A stretch of DNA of 22,191 bases from positions 119,951 through 142,141 of the forward strand of contig JBBHKE010002896.1 of NCBI GenBank assembly GCA_037447655.1, written 5' to 3'. Within the stretch, counting starts at the first letter, position 1. Every line of letters begins with the position of its first letter. A program made the position numbers and the translations under genes. The notes below the pieces were generated by a model. The model ran no database searches and had not been told where the DNA came from. It saw only the letters and a program-made list of their open reading frames with translations. This stretch comes from Zygnema cylindricum. Taxonomy: Eukaryota > Streptophyta > Zygnematophyceae > Zygnematales > Zygnemataceae. Below, piece after piece: positions 10,521-20,239 of this stretch.

Positions 10521-13500
10521 TGTTAGCACAAACTCAAATTTGTGTTAGAAACATGGTTTAGGAAATTATTTAACTATTTTTGTGAGTGTTAACAATGTAA
10601 AGAGTTTCTTACCACTATTATTGTTCGCGCAAACACAAACTTGAGTAACAAACATGATTTGGGGTTTGTTTTGCATCTTTTTGTGACCGCGAACAGTAAA
10701 CGATGTTTATTACAAATATATTTGTTAGCACAAACTCAAATTTGTGTTAAAACCATGGTTTAGGGTTTTTTTTAACTATATTTGTGAGCGTTAACAATGT
10801 AAAGAGTTTCTTACCACTATTGTTGTTAGCGAAAAACACAAACTTGAGTTAAAAACATGGTTCTGAGTTTATTTTCCCTCTTTTCGAGGCAACGAACAAT
10901 AAACGATGTTTATTACAAATATATTTGTTAGCACAAACTCAAATTTGTGTTAGAAACATAGTTTAGGGTTTTTTTTAACTATTTTTGTGAGCGTTAACAA
11001 TGTAAAGAGTTTCTTACCACTATTGTTGTTAGCGAAAACACAAACTTGAGTTACAAACATGGTTCTGAGTTTTTTTTACCTCTTTTTGTGACCGCTATTT
11101 GTTAGCACAAACTCAAATTTGTGTTAGAAACATAGTTTAGGGTTTTTTTTAACTATTTTTGTGAGCGTTAACAATGTAAAGAGTTTCTTACCACTATTGT
11201 TGTTAGCGAAAACACAAACTTGAGTTACAAACATGGTTTGGAGTTTGTTTTACATCTTTTTGTGACGACGAACAATTAACGATGTTTATTACAAATATAA
11301 TTGTTAGCACAAACTCAAATTTGTGTTAGAAACATAGTTTAAGGTTTTTTTTAACTATTTTTGTGAGCGTTAACAATGTAAAGAGTTTCTTACCACTATT
11401 GTTGTTAGCGAAAACACAAACTTGAGTTACAAACATGGTTCTGAGTTTATTTTCCCTCTTTTTGAGGCGACGAACAATAAACAATGTTTATTACAAATGT
11501 ATTTGTTAGCACAAACTCAAATTTGTGTTAGAAACATCGTTTAAGATATTATTTCACTATTTTTGTGAGCGTTAACAATGTAAAGAGTTTCTTACCACTA
11601 TTATTGTTCGCGCAAACACAAACTTGAGTTACACACATGATTTGGGGTTTGTTTTCCATCTTTTTGTGACCGCGAACAGTAAACGATGTTTATTACAAAT
11701 ATATTTGTTAGCACAAACTCAAATTTGTGTTAGAAACATAGTTTAGGGTTTTTTTTAACTATTTTTGTGAGCGTTAACAATGTAAAGAGTTTCTTACCAC
11801 TATTGTTGTTAGCGAAAACACAAACTTGAGTTACAAACATGGTTCTGAGTTTATTTTCCCTCTTTTGATGGTAACGAACAATAAACGCGCTTTATTACAA
11901 ATATATTTGTTAGCACAAACTCAATTTTGTGTTAAAAACATGGTTTAGGGTTTTTTTTAACTATTTTTCTGAGCGTTAACAATGTAAAGTGTTTCTTACC
12001 ACTATTGTTGTTAGCAAAAACACAAACTTGAGTTACAAACATGGTTCTGAGTTTATTTTCCCTCTTTTTGAGGCGACGAACAATAAACGATGTTTATTAA
12101 AAATATATTTGTTAGCACAAACTCAAATTTGTGTTAGAAACATAGTTTAGGGTTTTTTTTAACTTTTTTTGTGAGCTTTAACAATGTAAAGTGTTTCTTA
12201 CCACTATTGTTATTAGCGAAAACACAAACTTGAGTTACAAACATGGTTCTAAGTTTATTTTCCCTCTTTTTGAGGCGACGGACAATAAACGATATTTATT
12301 ACAAATATATTTGTTAGCACAAACTCAAATTTGTGTTACAAACATAATTTAGGGTTTTTTTTAACTATTTTTGTGAGCGTTAACAATGTAAAGAGTTTCT
12401 TACCACTATTGTTGTTAGCGAAAACACAAACTTGAGTTACAAACATGGTTCTGAGTTTATTTTTCCTCTTTTTGTGGCAACAAACAATAAACGATGTTTA
12501 TTACAAATATATTTGTTAGCACAAACTCAAATTTGTGTTAGAAACATGATTTAGGGTTTTTTTTAACTATTTTTGAGAGCGTTAACAATGTAAAGAGTTT
12601 CCTACCACTATTGTTGTTAGCGCAAACACAAACTTGAGTTACAAACATGGTTCTGAGTTTATTTTCCCTCTTTTTGAGGCGACGAACAATAAACGATGTT
12701 TATTACAAATATATTTGTTAGCACAAACTCAAATTTGTGTTAGAAACATAGTTTAGGGTTTTTTTTAACTATTTTTGTGAGCGTTAACAATGTAAAGAGT
12801 TTCTTACCACTATTGTTGTTAGCAAAAACACAAACTTGAGTTACAAACATGGTTTTGAGTTTATTTTCCCTCTTTTTGTGGCAACGAACAATAAACGATG
12901 TTTATTACAAATATATTTGTTAGCACAAACTCAAATTTGTGTTAGAAACATGGTTTAGGGTTTTTTTTAACTATTTTTGTGAGCGTTAACAATGTAAAGA
13001 GTTTCTTACCACTATTGTTGTTAGCGAAAACACAAACTTGAGTTACAAACATGGTTCTGAGTTTATTTTCCCTCTTTTTGAGGCGACGAACAATAAACAA
13101 TGTTTATTACAAATATATTTGTTAGCACAAACTCAAATTTGTGTTAGAAACATGGTTTAGGGTTTTTTTAACTATTTTTGTGAGCGTTAACAATGTAAAG
13201 AGTTTCTTACCACTATTGTTGTTAGCGAAAACACAAACTTGAGTTACAAACATGGTTTTGAGTTTATTTTCCCTCTTTTTGAGGCGACGAACAATAAACG
13301 ATGTTTATTACAAATATATTTGTTAGCACAAACTCAAATTTGTGTTAGAAACATGGTTTAAGATATTATTTAACTATTTTTGTGAGCGTTAACAATGTAA
13401 AGAGTTTCTTACCACTATTATTGTTCGCGCAAACACAAACTTGAGTAACAAACATGATTTGGGGTTTGTTTTGCATCTTTTTGTGACCGCGAATAGTAAA

Positions 13501-14934
13501 CGATGTTTATTACAAATATAATTGTTAGCACAAACTCAAATTTGTGTTAGAAACATGGTTTAGGGTTTTTTTTAACTATTTTTGTGAGCGTTAACAATGT
13601 AAAGTGTTTCTTACCACTATTGTTGTTAGCGCAAACACAAACTTGAGTTACAAACATGGTTCTGAGTTTGTTTTCCCTCTTTTCGAGGCAACGAACAATA
13701 AACGATGTTTATTACAAATATATATGTTAGCACAAACTCAAATTTGTGTTAGAAACATGGTTTAGGGTATTATTTAACTATTTTTGTGAGCTTTAACAAT
13801 GTAAAGAGTTTCTTACCACTATTATTGTTTGCGCAAACACAAAATTGAGTTTAAAACATGATTTGGGGTTTGTTTTCCATCTTTTTGTGACCGCGAACAG
13901 TAAACGATGTTTATTACAAATATATTTGTTAGCACAAACTCAAATTTGTGTTAGAAACATAGTTTAGGGTTTTTTTTAACTATTTTTGTTAGCGTTAACA
14001 ATGTAAAGAGTTTCTTACCACTATTGTTGTTAGCGAAAATACAAACTTGAGTTACAAACATGGTTCTGAGTTTATTTTTCCTCTTTTTGTGGCAACAAAC
14101 AATAAACGATGTTTATTAAAAATATGTTTGTTAGCACAAACTCAAATTAGTGTTAGAAACATGGTTTAGGGTTTTATTGAACTATTTTTGTGATTGTTTA
14201 CAATGTAAAACGTTTTTTACCACTATTGTTGTTAGCAAAAACACAAACTTGAGTTACAAACATGGTTCTGAGTTTATTTTCCCTCTTTTTGAGGCGACGA
14301 ACAATAAACGATGTTTATTAAAAATATATTTGTTAGCACAAACTCAAATTTGTGTTAGAAACATAGTTTAGGGTTTTTTTAACTATTTTTGTGAGCGTTA
14401 ACAATGTAAAGAGTTTCTTACCACTATTGTTGTTAGCGAAAACACAAACTTGAGTTAAAAACATGATTCTGAGTTTATTTTCCCTCTTTTTGAGGTAACG
14501 AACAATAAACGATGTTTATTACAAATATATTTGTTAGCACAAACTCAAGTTTGTGTTAGAAAGATGGTTAAGGGTTTTATTTAACTATTTTTGTGAGCGT
14601 TAACAATCTAAAGGGATTCTTACCACTATTGTTGTTAGCACAAACACAAACTTTAGTGACAAACATGGTTAGGAGTTTGTTTTATATCTTTTTCTGACCG
14701 CGAACAATAAACGATGTTTATTACAAATATATTTGTAAGCACAAACTCAAATTTGTGTAAGAAACATGGTTTAGGGTTTTTTTTAACTATTTTTGTGAGC
14801 GTTAACAATGTAAAGAGTTTCTTACCACTATTGTTGTTATCAAAAACACAAACTTGAGTTACAAACATGGTTCTGAGTTTATTTTCCCTCTTTTTGTGGC
14901 AACAACAATAAACAATGTTTATTACAAATATATT
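10521..14934. repeat. 202-bp satellite, subfamily A (22 units)
   Basis: Units begin at the word TGTTAGCACAAACTC at 10521, 10723, 10926, 11100, 11302, 11504, 11706, 11908, 12110, 12312, 12514, 12716, 12918, 13120, 13321, 13523, 13725, 13927, 14129, 14331, 14532 and 14734. Almost all are 201-203 bp; the unit at 10926 is 174 bp. Each unit is a dimer: the second half starts 101 bp in with TGTTAGCG and repeats the layout of the first (CAAAC, then ACAAACATGGTT, then a T-rich tract, then ACAATAAA or AACAATGTAAA). Marks of subfamily A are AATGTAAAGAGTTTC, CACAAACTTGAGTTAC and GATGTTTATTACAAATAT. A TTTAGGGTTT core lies in most units. A 17-bp dyad with AATAAAC and GTTTATT arms lies near the unit end. 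No protein is encoded; 202 is not a multiple of three. Confidence 0.97.
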
Positions 14935-15136
14935 TGTTAGCGCAAACTCAAATTTGTGTTAGAAACATGGTTTAGGGTTTTTTTTAACTATTTTTGTGAG
15001 CGTTAACAATGTAAAGAGTTTCTTTCCACTATTGTTGTTAGAGCAAACACAAACTTGTGTTATAAACATGGTTTGGAGTTTGATTTTCTCCTTTTTGTGA
15101 TAACGAACATCAAACGTTGTTTTTTCCAAATATCTT
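14935..15136. repeat. Hybrid 202-bp unit joining subfamilies A and B
   Basis: The first half matches subfamily A (AATGTAAAGAGTTTC) except for a B-like TGTTAGCGC start. The second half matches subfamily B (CAAACACAAACTTGTGTTA, AACGTTG, CAAATATCTTCGTTAGCG). The changeover falls close to the 101-bp mid-point. This is the expected product of unequal exchange between two unit types, and it marks the boundary of the two blocks. Confidence 0.75.
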
Positions 15137-15366
15137 CGTTAGCGAAAACTCAAATTTGTAACCTTCTTACCGCAAACTCAAATTTGTTTTCGAAACATGG
15201 TTTAGGGTTATTTTTAAATATTTTGTGAGCGTTAAAATGTATAAAGTGTTTCTTTCCACTATTGTAGTTAGCACAAACACAAACTTGTGTTATTAATATG
15301 GTTCGGAATTTATTTTACCTCTTTTTGTGACCGTGAACAATAATCGTTGTTTATTACAAATACCAT
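15137..15366. repeat. Enlarged 230-bp satellite unit
   Basis: After the unit start, GCGAAAACTCAAATTTG is followed at about 15170 by a second ACCGCAAACTCAAATTTG. The opening segment of the unit is therefore duplicated, adding roughly 30 bp. Replication slippage or unequal exchange inside the unit would produce this. Confidence 0.7.
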
Positions 15367-16778
15367 TGTTAGCACAAACTCAAATTTGTGTTATAAACAT
15401 GGTTGAGGGTATTTTTTAAAAATTCTGAGCGTTAACAATATAAAGTGTTTGTTACCACTATTGTTTTGGCGCAAACACGAACTTGTGTTATAAACATGGT
15501 TCGGAATTTATTTACCCTCTTTTTCTGACCGTGAACAGTAATCGTTGTTTATTACAAATATCATTGTTAGCGCAAACTCAAATTTGTGTTATAAACATGG
15601 TTGAGGGTTTTTTTTAAATATTTTGTGAGCGTTAACAATATAAAGTATTTGTTACCACTATTGTTGTTAGCGCAAACACAAACTTGTGTTATTAATATGG
15701 TTCATAATTTATTATACTTCTCTTTGTGACCTCGAACAATAAACGTTGTTTGTTACAAAAATATATGTAAACGCAAACTGAAATTTGTGTTAAAAACATG
15801 GTTTAAGGACTTTTTTTTAACTATTTTTGTGAGAGTTAGCAATATAACGAGTTTGTTACCACTATTGTTGTTAGCGCAAACACAAACTTTTGTTATAAAC
15901 ATGGTTCGGAGTTTACTTTACCTCTTTTTGTGACCGCAAACAATAAATGTTGTTTGTTACAAATATCTTTGTTAGTGCAAACTCAATTTTGTGTTATAAT
16001 CATGGTTTAGGGTTTTTTTTTAACTATTTTTGTGATCGTTAACTATATAAAGAGTTTGTTACCACTATTGTTGTTAGCGCAAACACAAACTTTTGTTAAA
16101 AACTAGGTTAGGAGTTTATTTTACCTCTTTTTGTGACCGCAAATAATAAAGGTTGTTTGTTACAAATATCTTTGTTAGCGCAAACTCAAATTTGTGTTAG
16201 AAATATGGTTTAGGGTTTTTTTTTAACTCTTTTTGTGAACATTAACAATATAAAGTGTTTGTTACCACTATTGTTGTTAATGCAAACACAAACTTGTGTT
16301 ACAAACATGGTTGGAGTTTATTTTACCTCTTTTTGTGACCGCGAACAACAAAGGTTGTTTGTTACAAATATCTTTGTTAGCGCAAACTCAAAATTGTGTT
16401 AGAAATATGGTTTAGGGTTTTTTTTTTACTAATTTTGTGAGTGTTAACCATATAATGTGTTTCTTACCACTATTGTTGTTAGCGCAAACACAAACTTGTG
16501 TTAAAAACATGGTTTGGATTTATTTTACCTCTTTTCGTGACCGCGAACAATAAACATGGTTTGTTACAAATATATTTGTTAGCGCAAACTCAAATTTGTG
16601 TTAGATTCATTGTTTAGGGTATTTTTTAGCCATTTTTGTGATCGTTAACTATATAAAGAGTTTGTTACCACTATTGTTGTTAGCGCAAACACAAACTTGT
16701 GTTAAAAACTAGGTTTGGAGTTTATTTTACCTCTTTTTGTGACTGCAAATAATAAACGTTGTTTGTTACAAATATCTT

Positions 16779-17109
16779 GGTTAGCGCAAACTCAAATTTG
16801 TGTTAGAAACATGGTTTATGGTTTTTTTTTACTATTTTGGTGAGCGTTTACAATATATAGTGTTTGTTACAACTATTGTTGTTAGCACAAACTCAAACTT
16901 GTGTTACAAACATGGTTTGGAGTTATTTATGTTAAAAACATGGTTAATGGTTTTTTTTTAATATTTATCTGAGCATTAACAATATAAAGTGTTTGTTACC
17001 ACTATTGTTGTTAACGCAAACACAAACTTGTGTTAAAAACATAGTTCGGGGTTTATTTTACCTCTTTTTGTCATCGCGAACATTAAACGTTGTTTGTTAC
17101 AAATATCTT
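16779..17109. repeat. Rearranged 331-bp unit with an extra first half
   Basis: The order is a first half, a truncated second half that ends near 16925 in GGAGTTA, then a second copy of most of a first half starting TATGTTAAAAACATGG, then a normal second half. The junction is at the shared ACATGGTT region of the two 101-bp halves. It is a recombination footprint showing that the two halves can still pair with each other. Confidence 0.7.
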
Positions 17110-18993
17110 TGTTAGCGCAAACTCAAATTTGTGTTAAAAACATGGTTTAGGGTTTTTTTTTAACTATTTTTGTGAGCGTTAACAATATAAAGTGTTTCTT
17201 ACCACAATTGTTGTTAGCGCAAACACAAAACTGTGTTGTAAACTTGATTTGGAGCTTATTTTACCTCTTTTTGTAACCGCAAACAATAAATGTTGTTTGT
17301 TACAAATATCTTTGTTAGTGCAAACTCAAATTTGTGATAGAAACAAGGTTTAGGGTTTTTTTATATTATTTTGGTGAGCGTAAACAATATAAAGTGTTTG
17401 TTACCTCTATTTTCGTTAGCACAAACACAAACTTGTGTTACGAACATGGTCTGGAGTTTATCTTACCTTTTTTTGTGATCGTAAACAACAAAAGATGTAT
17501 GATACATATATCTTTGTTAGCACAAACTCAATTTTTTTTTAGAAACATGGTTTAGGATTTTTTTTAAACTATTTTTGTGAGCGTTAGGAATATAAAGTGT
17601 TTGTTACCACTATTGTTGTTAGCGAAAACACAAACTTGTGTTATAACTATGATTTAAAGTTTATTTTACCTTTTTTTGTGACCGCATACAATAAATGTTG
17701 TTTGTTACAAATATCTTTGTTAGTGCAAACTCAAATATGTGATAGAAACAAGGTTTAAGGTTTTTTTATATTATTTTGGTGAGGGTTAACAATATAAATT
17801 GTTTGTTACCTCTATTTTTGGTAGCACAAACACAAAATTGTGTTACAAACATGGTCTGGAGTTTATTTTACCTTTTTTTGTGACTGTAAACAACAAACGA
17901 TGTTTGTTACATATATCTTTGTTAGCGCAAACTCAAATTTGTTTTAAAAACATGGTTTAGGGTTTTTTTTTAACTATTTTTGTGAGCGTTAACAATATAA
18001 AACGTTTTGTTACCACTATTGTTGTTAGCGCAAACACAAACTTGTTATAAAAACAAGGTTTGTAGTTTATTTTACCTCTTTTTGTGACGGGGAACAATAA
18101 ACGATGTTTGTTACAAATATCTATGTTTGCCCAAACTTAAATTTGTGATAAAACAAGGTTAAGGGTATTTTTATATTATTTTGGTGAGCGTTAACAATAT
18201 AAAGTGTTTGTTACCACTATGGTTGTTAGCGCAAACACAAAAATGTGTTAAAAACAAGGTTTGGAGTTTATTTTACCTATTTTTGTGACAGCAAACAACA
18301 AATGTTGTTTGTTACAAATATTTTTGTTAGGGAAAACTCAAATTTGTGTTAAAAACATGGTTTAGGGTTTTTTTTTGACTATTTTTGTGAGCGTTAACAA
18401 TATAAAGTGTTTGTTACCACTATTGTTGTTAGCGCAAACACAAACTTTTGTTAAAAACATAGTAAGGATTTTATTTTACCTCTTTTTGTGAATGCGAACA
18501 ATAAACGTTATTTTCTACAAATATCTTTGTTAGCAGAAACTCAATTTTGTGTTAAAAACATTATTTAGGGATTTTTTTTAACTATTTTTGTGAACGATAA
18601 CAATATAAAGAGTTTGTTTCCACTATTGTTGTTAGCGCAAACACAAACTTGTGTTACAAATATGGTCTGGAGTTTATTATACCTCTTTTTGTGACCGCGA
18701 ACAACAAACGTTGTTTGTTTCAAATATATTTGTTAGCGCAAACTCAAATTTGTGTTAGAAACATGGTTTAGGGTTATTTTTTAACTATTTTTGTGAACGT
18801 TCAAAATATAAAGAGTTTGTTACCACTATTGTTGTTGGTGCAAACACAAAATTTTGTTAAAAACAAGGTTAGTGTTGTTCTACAACCTCCGGTGCAGGTG
18901 GAGGAGCAGTAGTAGTAGTAGAAGTAGACACGATACACTCTTAGAAGCTATCAAGAATCCTACCAAAGAGCTGTTCTTAAGTGCTCACCAATT

Positions 18994-19003
18994 CTTATAT
19001 AAG
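18994..19003 (-). promoter_or_regulatory. Candidate TATA box of the LTR promoter
   Basis: The minus strand reads CTTATATAAG, a perfect match to the TATA core and its own reverse complement. It sits about 130 bp from the downstream LTR end, a normal place for the U3/R boundary in a Copia LTR. A start would be expected near 18965-18970. Because the site is palindromic it could also be read toward the satellite side. Confidence 0.55.
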
Positions 19004-19240
19004 CATCCAAACCTCACAAAACTCTATCAGAATATAGAGTAGTATAAACACTGATAACTCCCAAAGTTTCAGCACAATTGACTTGACAACACTCAAGATA
19101 TAATACTCCGAAGTTTCCCAAAAACTGTTCGCAGTTTTACTACTTGGAAGTCTGGATACATAATATGTTATGAGTCCTAAGTCTTATACTTGTGTTGAAC
19201 TGGCAACACCAGTGTACTTGAGAGGTACGTCAAACCACCA

Positions 19241-19354
19241 AGCTACCACTAATCTGTTAGGCTACCACTGAGCTATCACTAAGCTACCACTGAGCTATCA
19301 CTAAGCTACCATTGAGTTACCCACTAAGTTACCACTGAGTTACCCACTAAGTTG
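19241..19354. repeat. 11-bp minisatellite within U3
   Basis: About ten copies of an 11-12 bp unit in two alternating forms, AGCTACCACTG and AGCTATCACTA, later AGTTACCACTG and AGTTACCCACTA. The alternation gives a 22-23 bp dimer period. In element sense it reads TAGCTCAGTGG-like words. Short tandem repeats in U3 are common sites of enhancer-like variation in plant and other Copia LTRs; a regulatory role here is inference. Confidence 0.85.
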
Positions 19355-19464
19355 ACTAGAATCGTATCTATCGCAGTTGCTCTATCTTGTACAAAATCAC
19401 ATTAAGAATATCTGACGCTGCGTTGTCCTTACGGACCATATCAAATATAATCGTGGTTGCGTCG

Positions 19465-19575
19465 TCCTGTCTGTGTTGCAGCTTCCCTGCTGCGCTGCTC
19501 TGCTGCTACGCTACTCTGTCTGTATAGCAGCTGCGCTGCTCTGTTTGTATAACAGCTGCGCTGTTACGCTGCTCT
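19465..19575. repeat. GC-rich 25-bp repeats with GCAGCTGC palindromes
   Basis: Two good 25-bp copies begin at 19514 and 19539 (CTCTGTCTGTATAGCAGC and CTCTGTTTGTATAACAGC, each followed by TGCGCTG), with a degenerate copy from 19465. The palindrome GCAGCTGC is at 19527-19534. This is by far the most GC-rich stretch of the window. Related words (GCAGCATAGCAATATAGC, GCAGTATAGCAGTGCAGC) also occur between pol and the polypurine tract, at 19656-19757. Confidence 0.75.
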
Positions 19576-19604
19576 GAGATTGAAAGCTTTCTAAAAAGAG
19601 AACA

Positions 19605-19615
19605 CTCCCCTAAAG
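19605..19615 (-). other. Candidate polypurine tract
   Basis: The minus strand reads CTTTAGGGGAG immediately before the TGTTCTC that starts the LTR. A purine run abutting the 3' LTR primes plus-strand synthesis in LTR retroelements. The run is short (AGGGGAG), and position is the main support. Confidence 0.6.
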
Positions 19616-19764
19616 CTTTAGACTAAGTATACCGACGCAGCTGCGGTGATAAACTAGCGCAGCATCGCAGCATAGCAATATAGCAATTAGCAAGTCACCC
19701 AGTCCCACTACATCTCAATGGTGGACTTATCGCAGAGTGGCAGTATAGCAGTGCAGCAATTCAA
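19616..19764 (-). other. Untranslated spacer between pol and the polypurine tract
   Basis: About 150 bp with no reading frame, following the pol stop codon at 19765-19767. It contains loose repeats of the words GCAGCATAGCAATATAGC and GCAGTATAGCAG, related to the GC-rich repeats in U3. I see no gene in it. Confidence 0.6.
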
Positions 19765-20237
19765 CTATTCACTTAATCCCACAGCGTCCCTAAAATACTT
19801 CAGCTTAAGAGCAGGAAGAGCTTTAGTGAGCATATCACCAATCATTTTTGCATCTGGCAAATAACATAATTTAATCACTCTAGAGAACACTTTTTCTCTT
19901 ACAAAGTGTAATCGTACTTCCATGTGCTTGCTTTTGAAGTGATGACTCGGGTTAGAAGCAATGGTAATGCCAGTCTGGTTATCACACCAGATCACTTGTG
20001 GACCAACTTGCATGTATCCTAGTTCTTGTAACATGGATTTTACCCATAAGAGTGTTTGAGGGCCGAGCTTGCTGCCATATATTCCGACTCCATTGTCGAC
20101 TGTGCTGTAACCTTTTGAAGTTTGCTGCTCCAGCAGCAAGTACCGTTCCCAACTTGTAGAACGAATCCTGCGTTGGATTTTCGGCTTGGCATGTCGCCAT
20201 AGCTTGCATCACTCCATGTTTGCAGCTTGACTTCTCC
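19765..20237 (-). pseudogene. Ty1/Copia RNase H domain, one frameshift
   Basis: RNase HI of the Copia type degrades the RNA template. The first part continues the reverse transcriptase frame after the stop at 20238: TWSDASYGDMPSRKSNAGF (first acid at codon 20208-20210), CCWSSKLQKVTAQSTMESEY with the catalytic Glu, then AASSA. Near 20050-20075 one base is missing and the match moves to the frame reading LLWVKSMLQELGY, VIWCDNQTGITIASNPSHHF (third acid), SKHMEVRLHFVREKV, and the C-terminal LPDAKMIGDMLTKALPALK ending at a natural TAG. The last 124-residue frame looks like an intact open frame, but its first 20 or so residues are out of phase with the domain. Only the part from about 20065 downward is genuine. 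Confidence 0.92.
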
Positions 20238-20239
20238 TC

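Larger units (their letters stand above)
15137..18872. repeat. 202-bp satellite, subfamily B (17 units and a partial)
   Basis: Units begin at TGTTAGCGCAAACTC or close variants at 15137, 15367, 15565, 15766, 15970, 16173, 16375, 16577, 16779, 17110, 17313, 17515, 17718, 17920, 18124, 18325, 18528 and 18731. The last is cut at 18872 by the Copia LTR. Marks are AATATAAAGTGTTTG, CAAACTTGTGTTA and GTTGTTTGTTACAAATATC. Lengths are 198-204 bp except for two rearranged units, about 230 bp at 15137 and about 331 bp at 16779. Divergence between units is visibly higher than in subfamily A, consistent with an older or less recently homogenised block. Confidence 0.95.
18873..19604 (-). repeat. 3' LTR of the Copia element (about 732 bp)
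   Basis: The right limit is set by TGTTCTC (minus strand) directly after a purine tract, and the left limit by the switch from satellite to TG at 18873. In element sense the LTR begins TGTTCT and ends AGAACAACA, an imperfect terminal inverted repeat with the usual TG...CA ends. A TATA box lies at 18994-19003, so U3 takes up most of the LTR and R plus U5 only about 95 bp. U3 contains two minisatellites (19241-19354 and 19465-19563). Only one LTR is visible, so the right limit cannot be confirmed by comparison with the other one. Confidence 0.7.

Noticed and set aside
14150-14371. Open frames of about 71-73 residues inside the 202-bp array (also 14653-14868 minus and 17334-17555 plus) that resemble each other
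   Set aside because: They are readings of the satellite itself. The resemblance comes from the repeat, 202 bp is one more than a multiple of three so the frame breaks at each unit, and most units have stops.
10521-18872. Telomeric repeat tract because of TTTAGGG words
   Set aside because: There is one motif per 202 bp and no tandem heptamers. It is kept only as a telobox-like observation.
1-18872. A previously undescribed coding system hidden in the repeats
   Set aside because: Both strands were read. No frame longer than about 75 residues, no conserved frame between units and no RNA gene signature was seen. The structure is that of satellite DNA.
18854-19042. A 62-residue plus-strand frame with a Ser/Arg-rich start
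   Set aside because: It starts in the satellite, crosses the LTR boundary at 18873 and reads the LTR backwards. The Ser run comes from an AGTAGTAGTAG tract.
18873-19764. A separate gene or solo LTR between the satellite and pol
   Set aside because: No frame is maintained. The TG edge, TATA box, polypurine tract and adjacent pol explain it as the 3' LTR plus a short untranslated stretch.
19982-20212. A 76-residue minus-strand frame
   Set aside because: It is an out-of-phase reading of RNase H; the domain motifs are in the two neighbouring frames.
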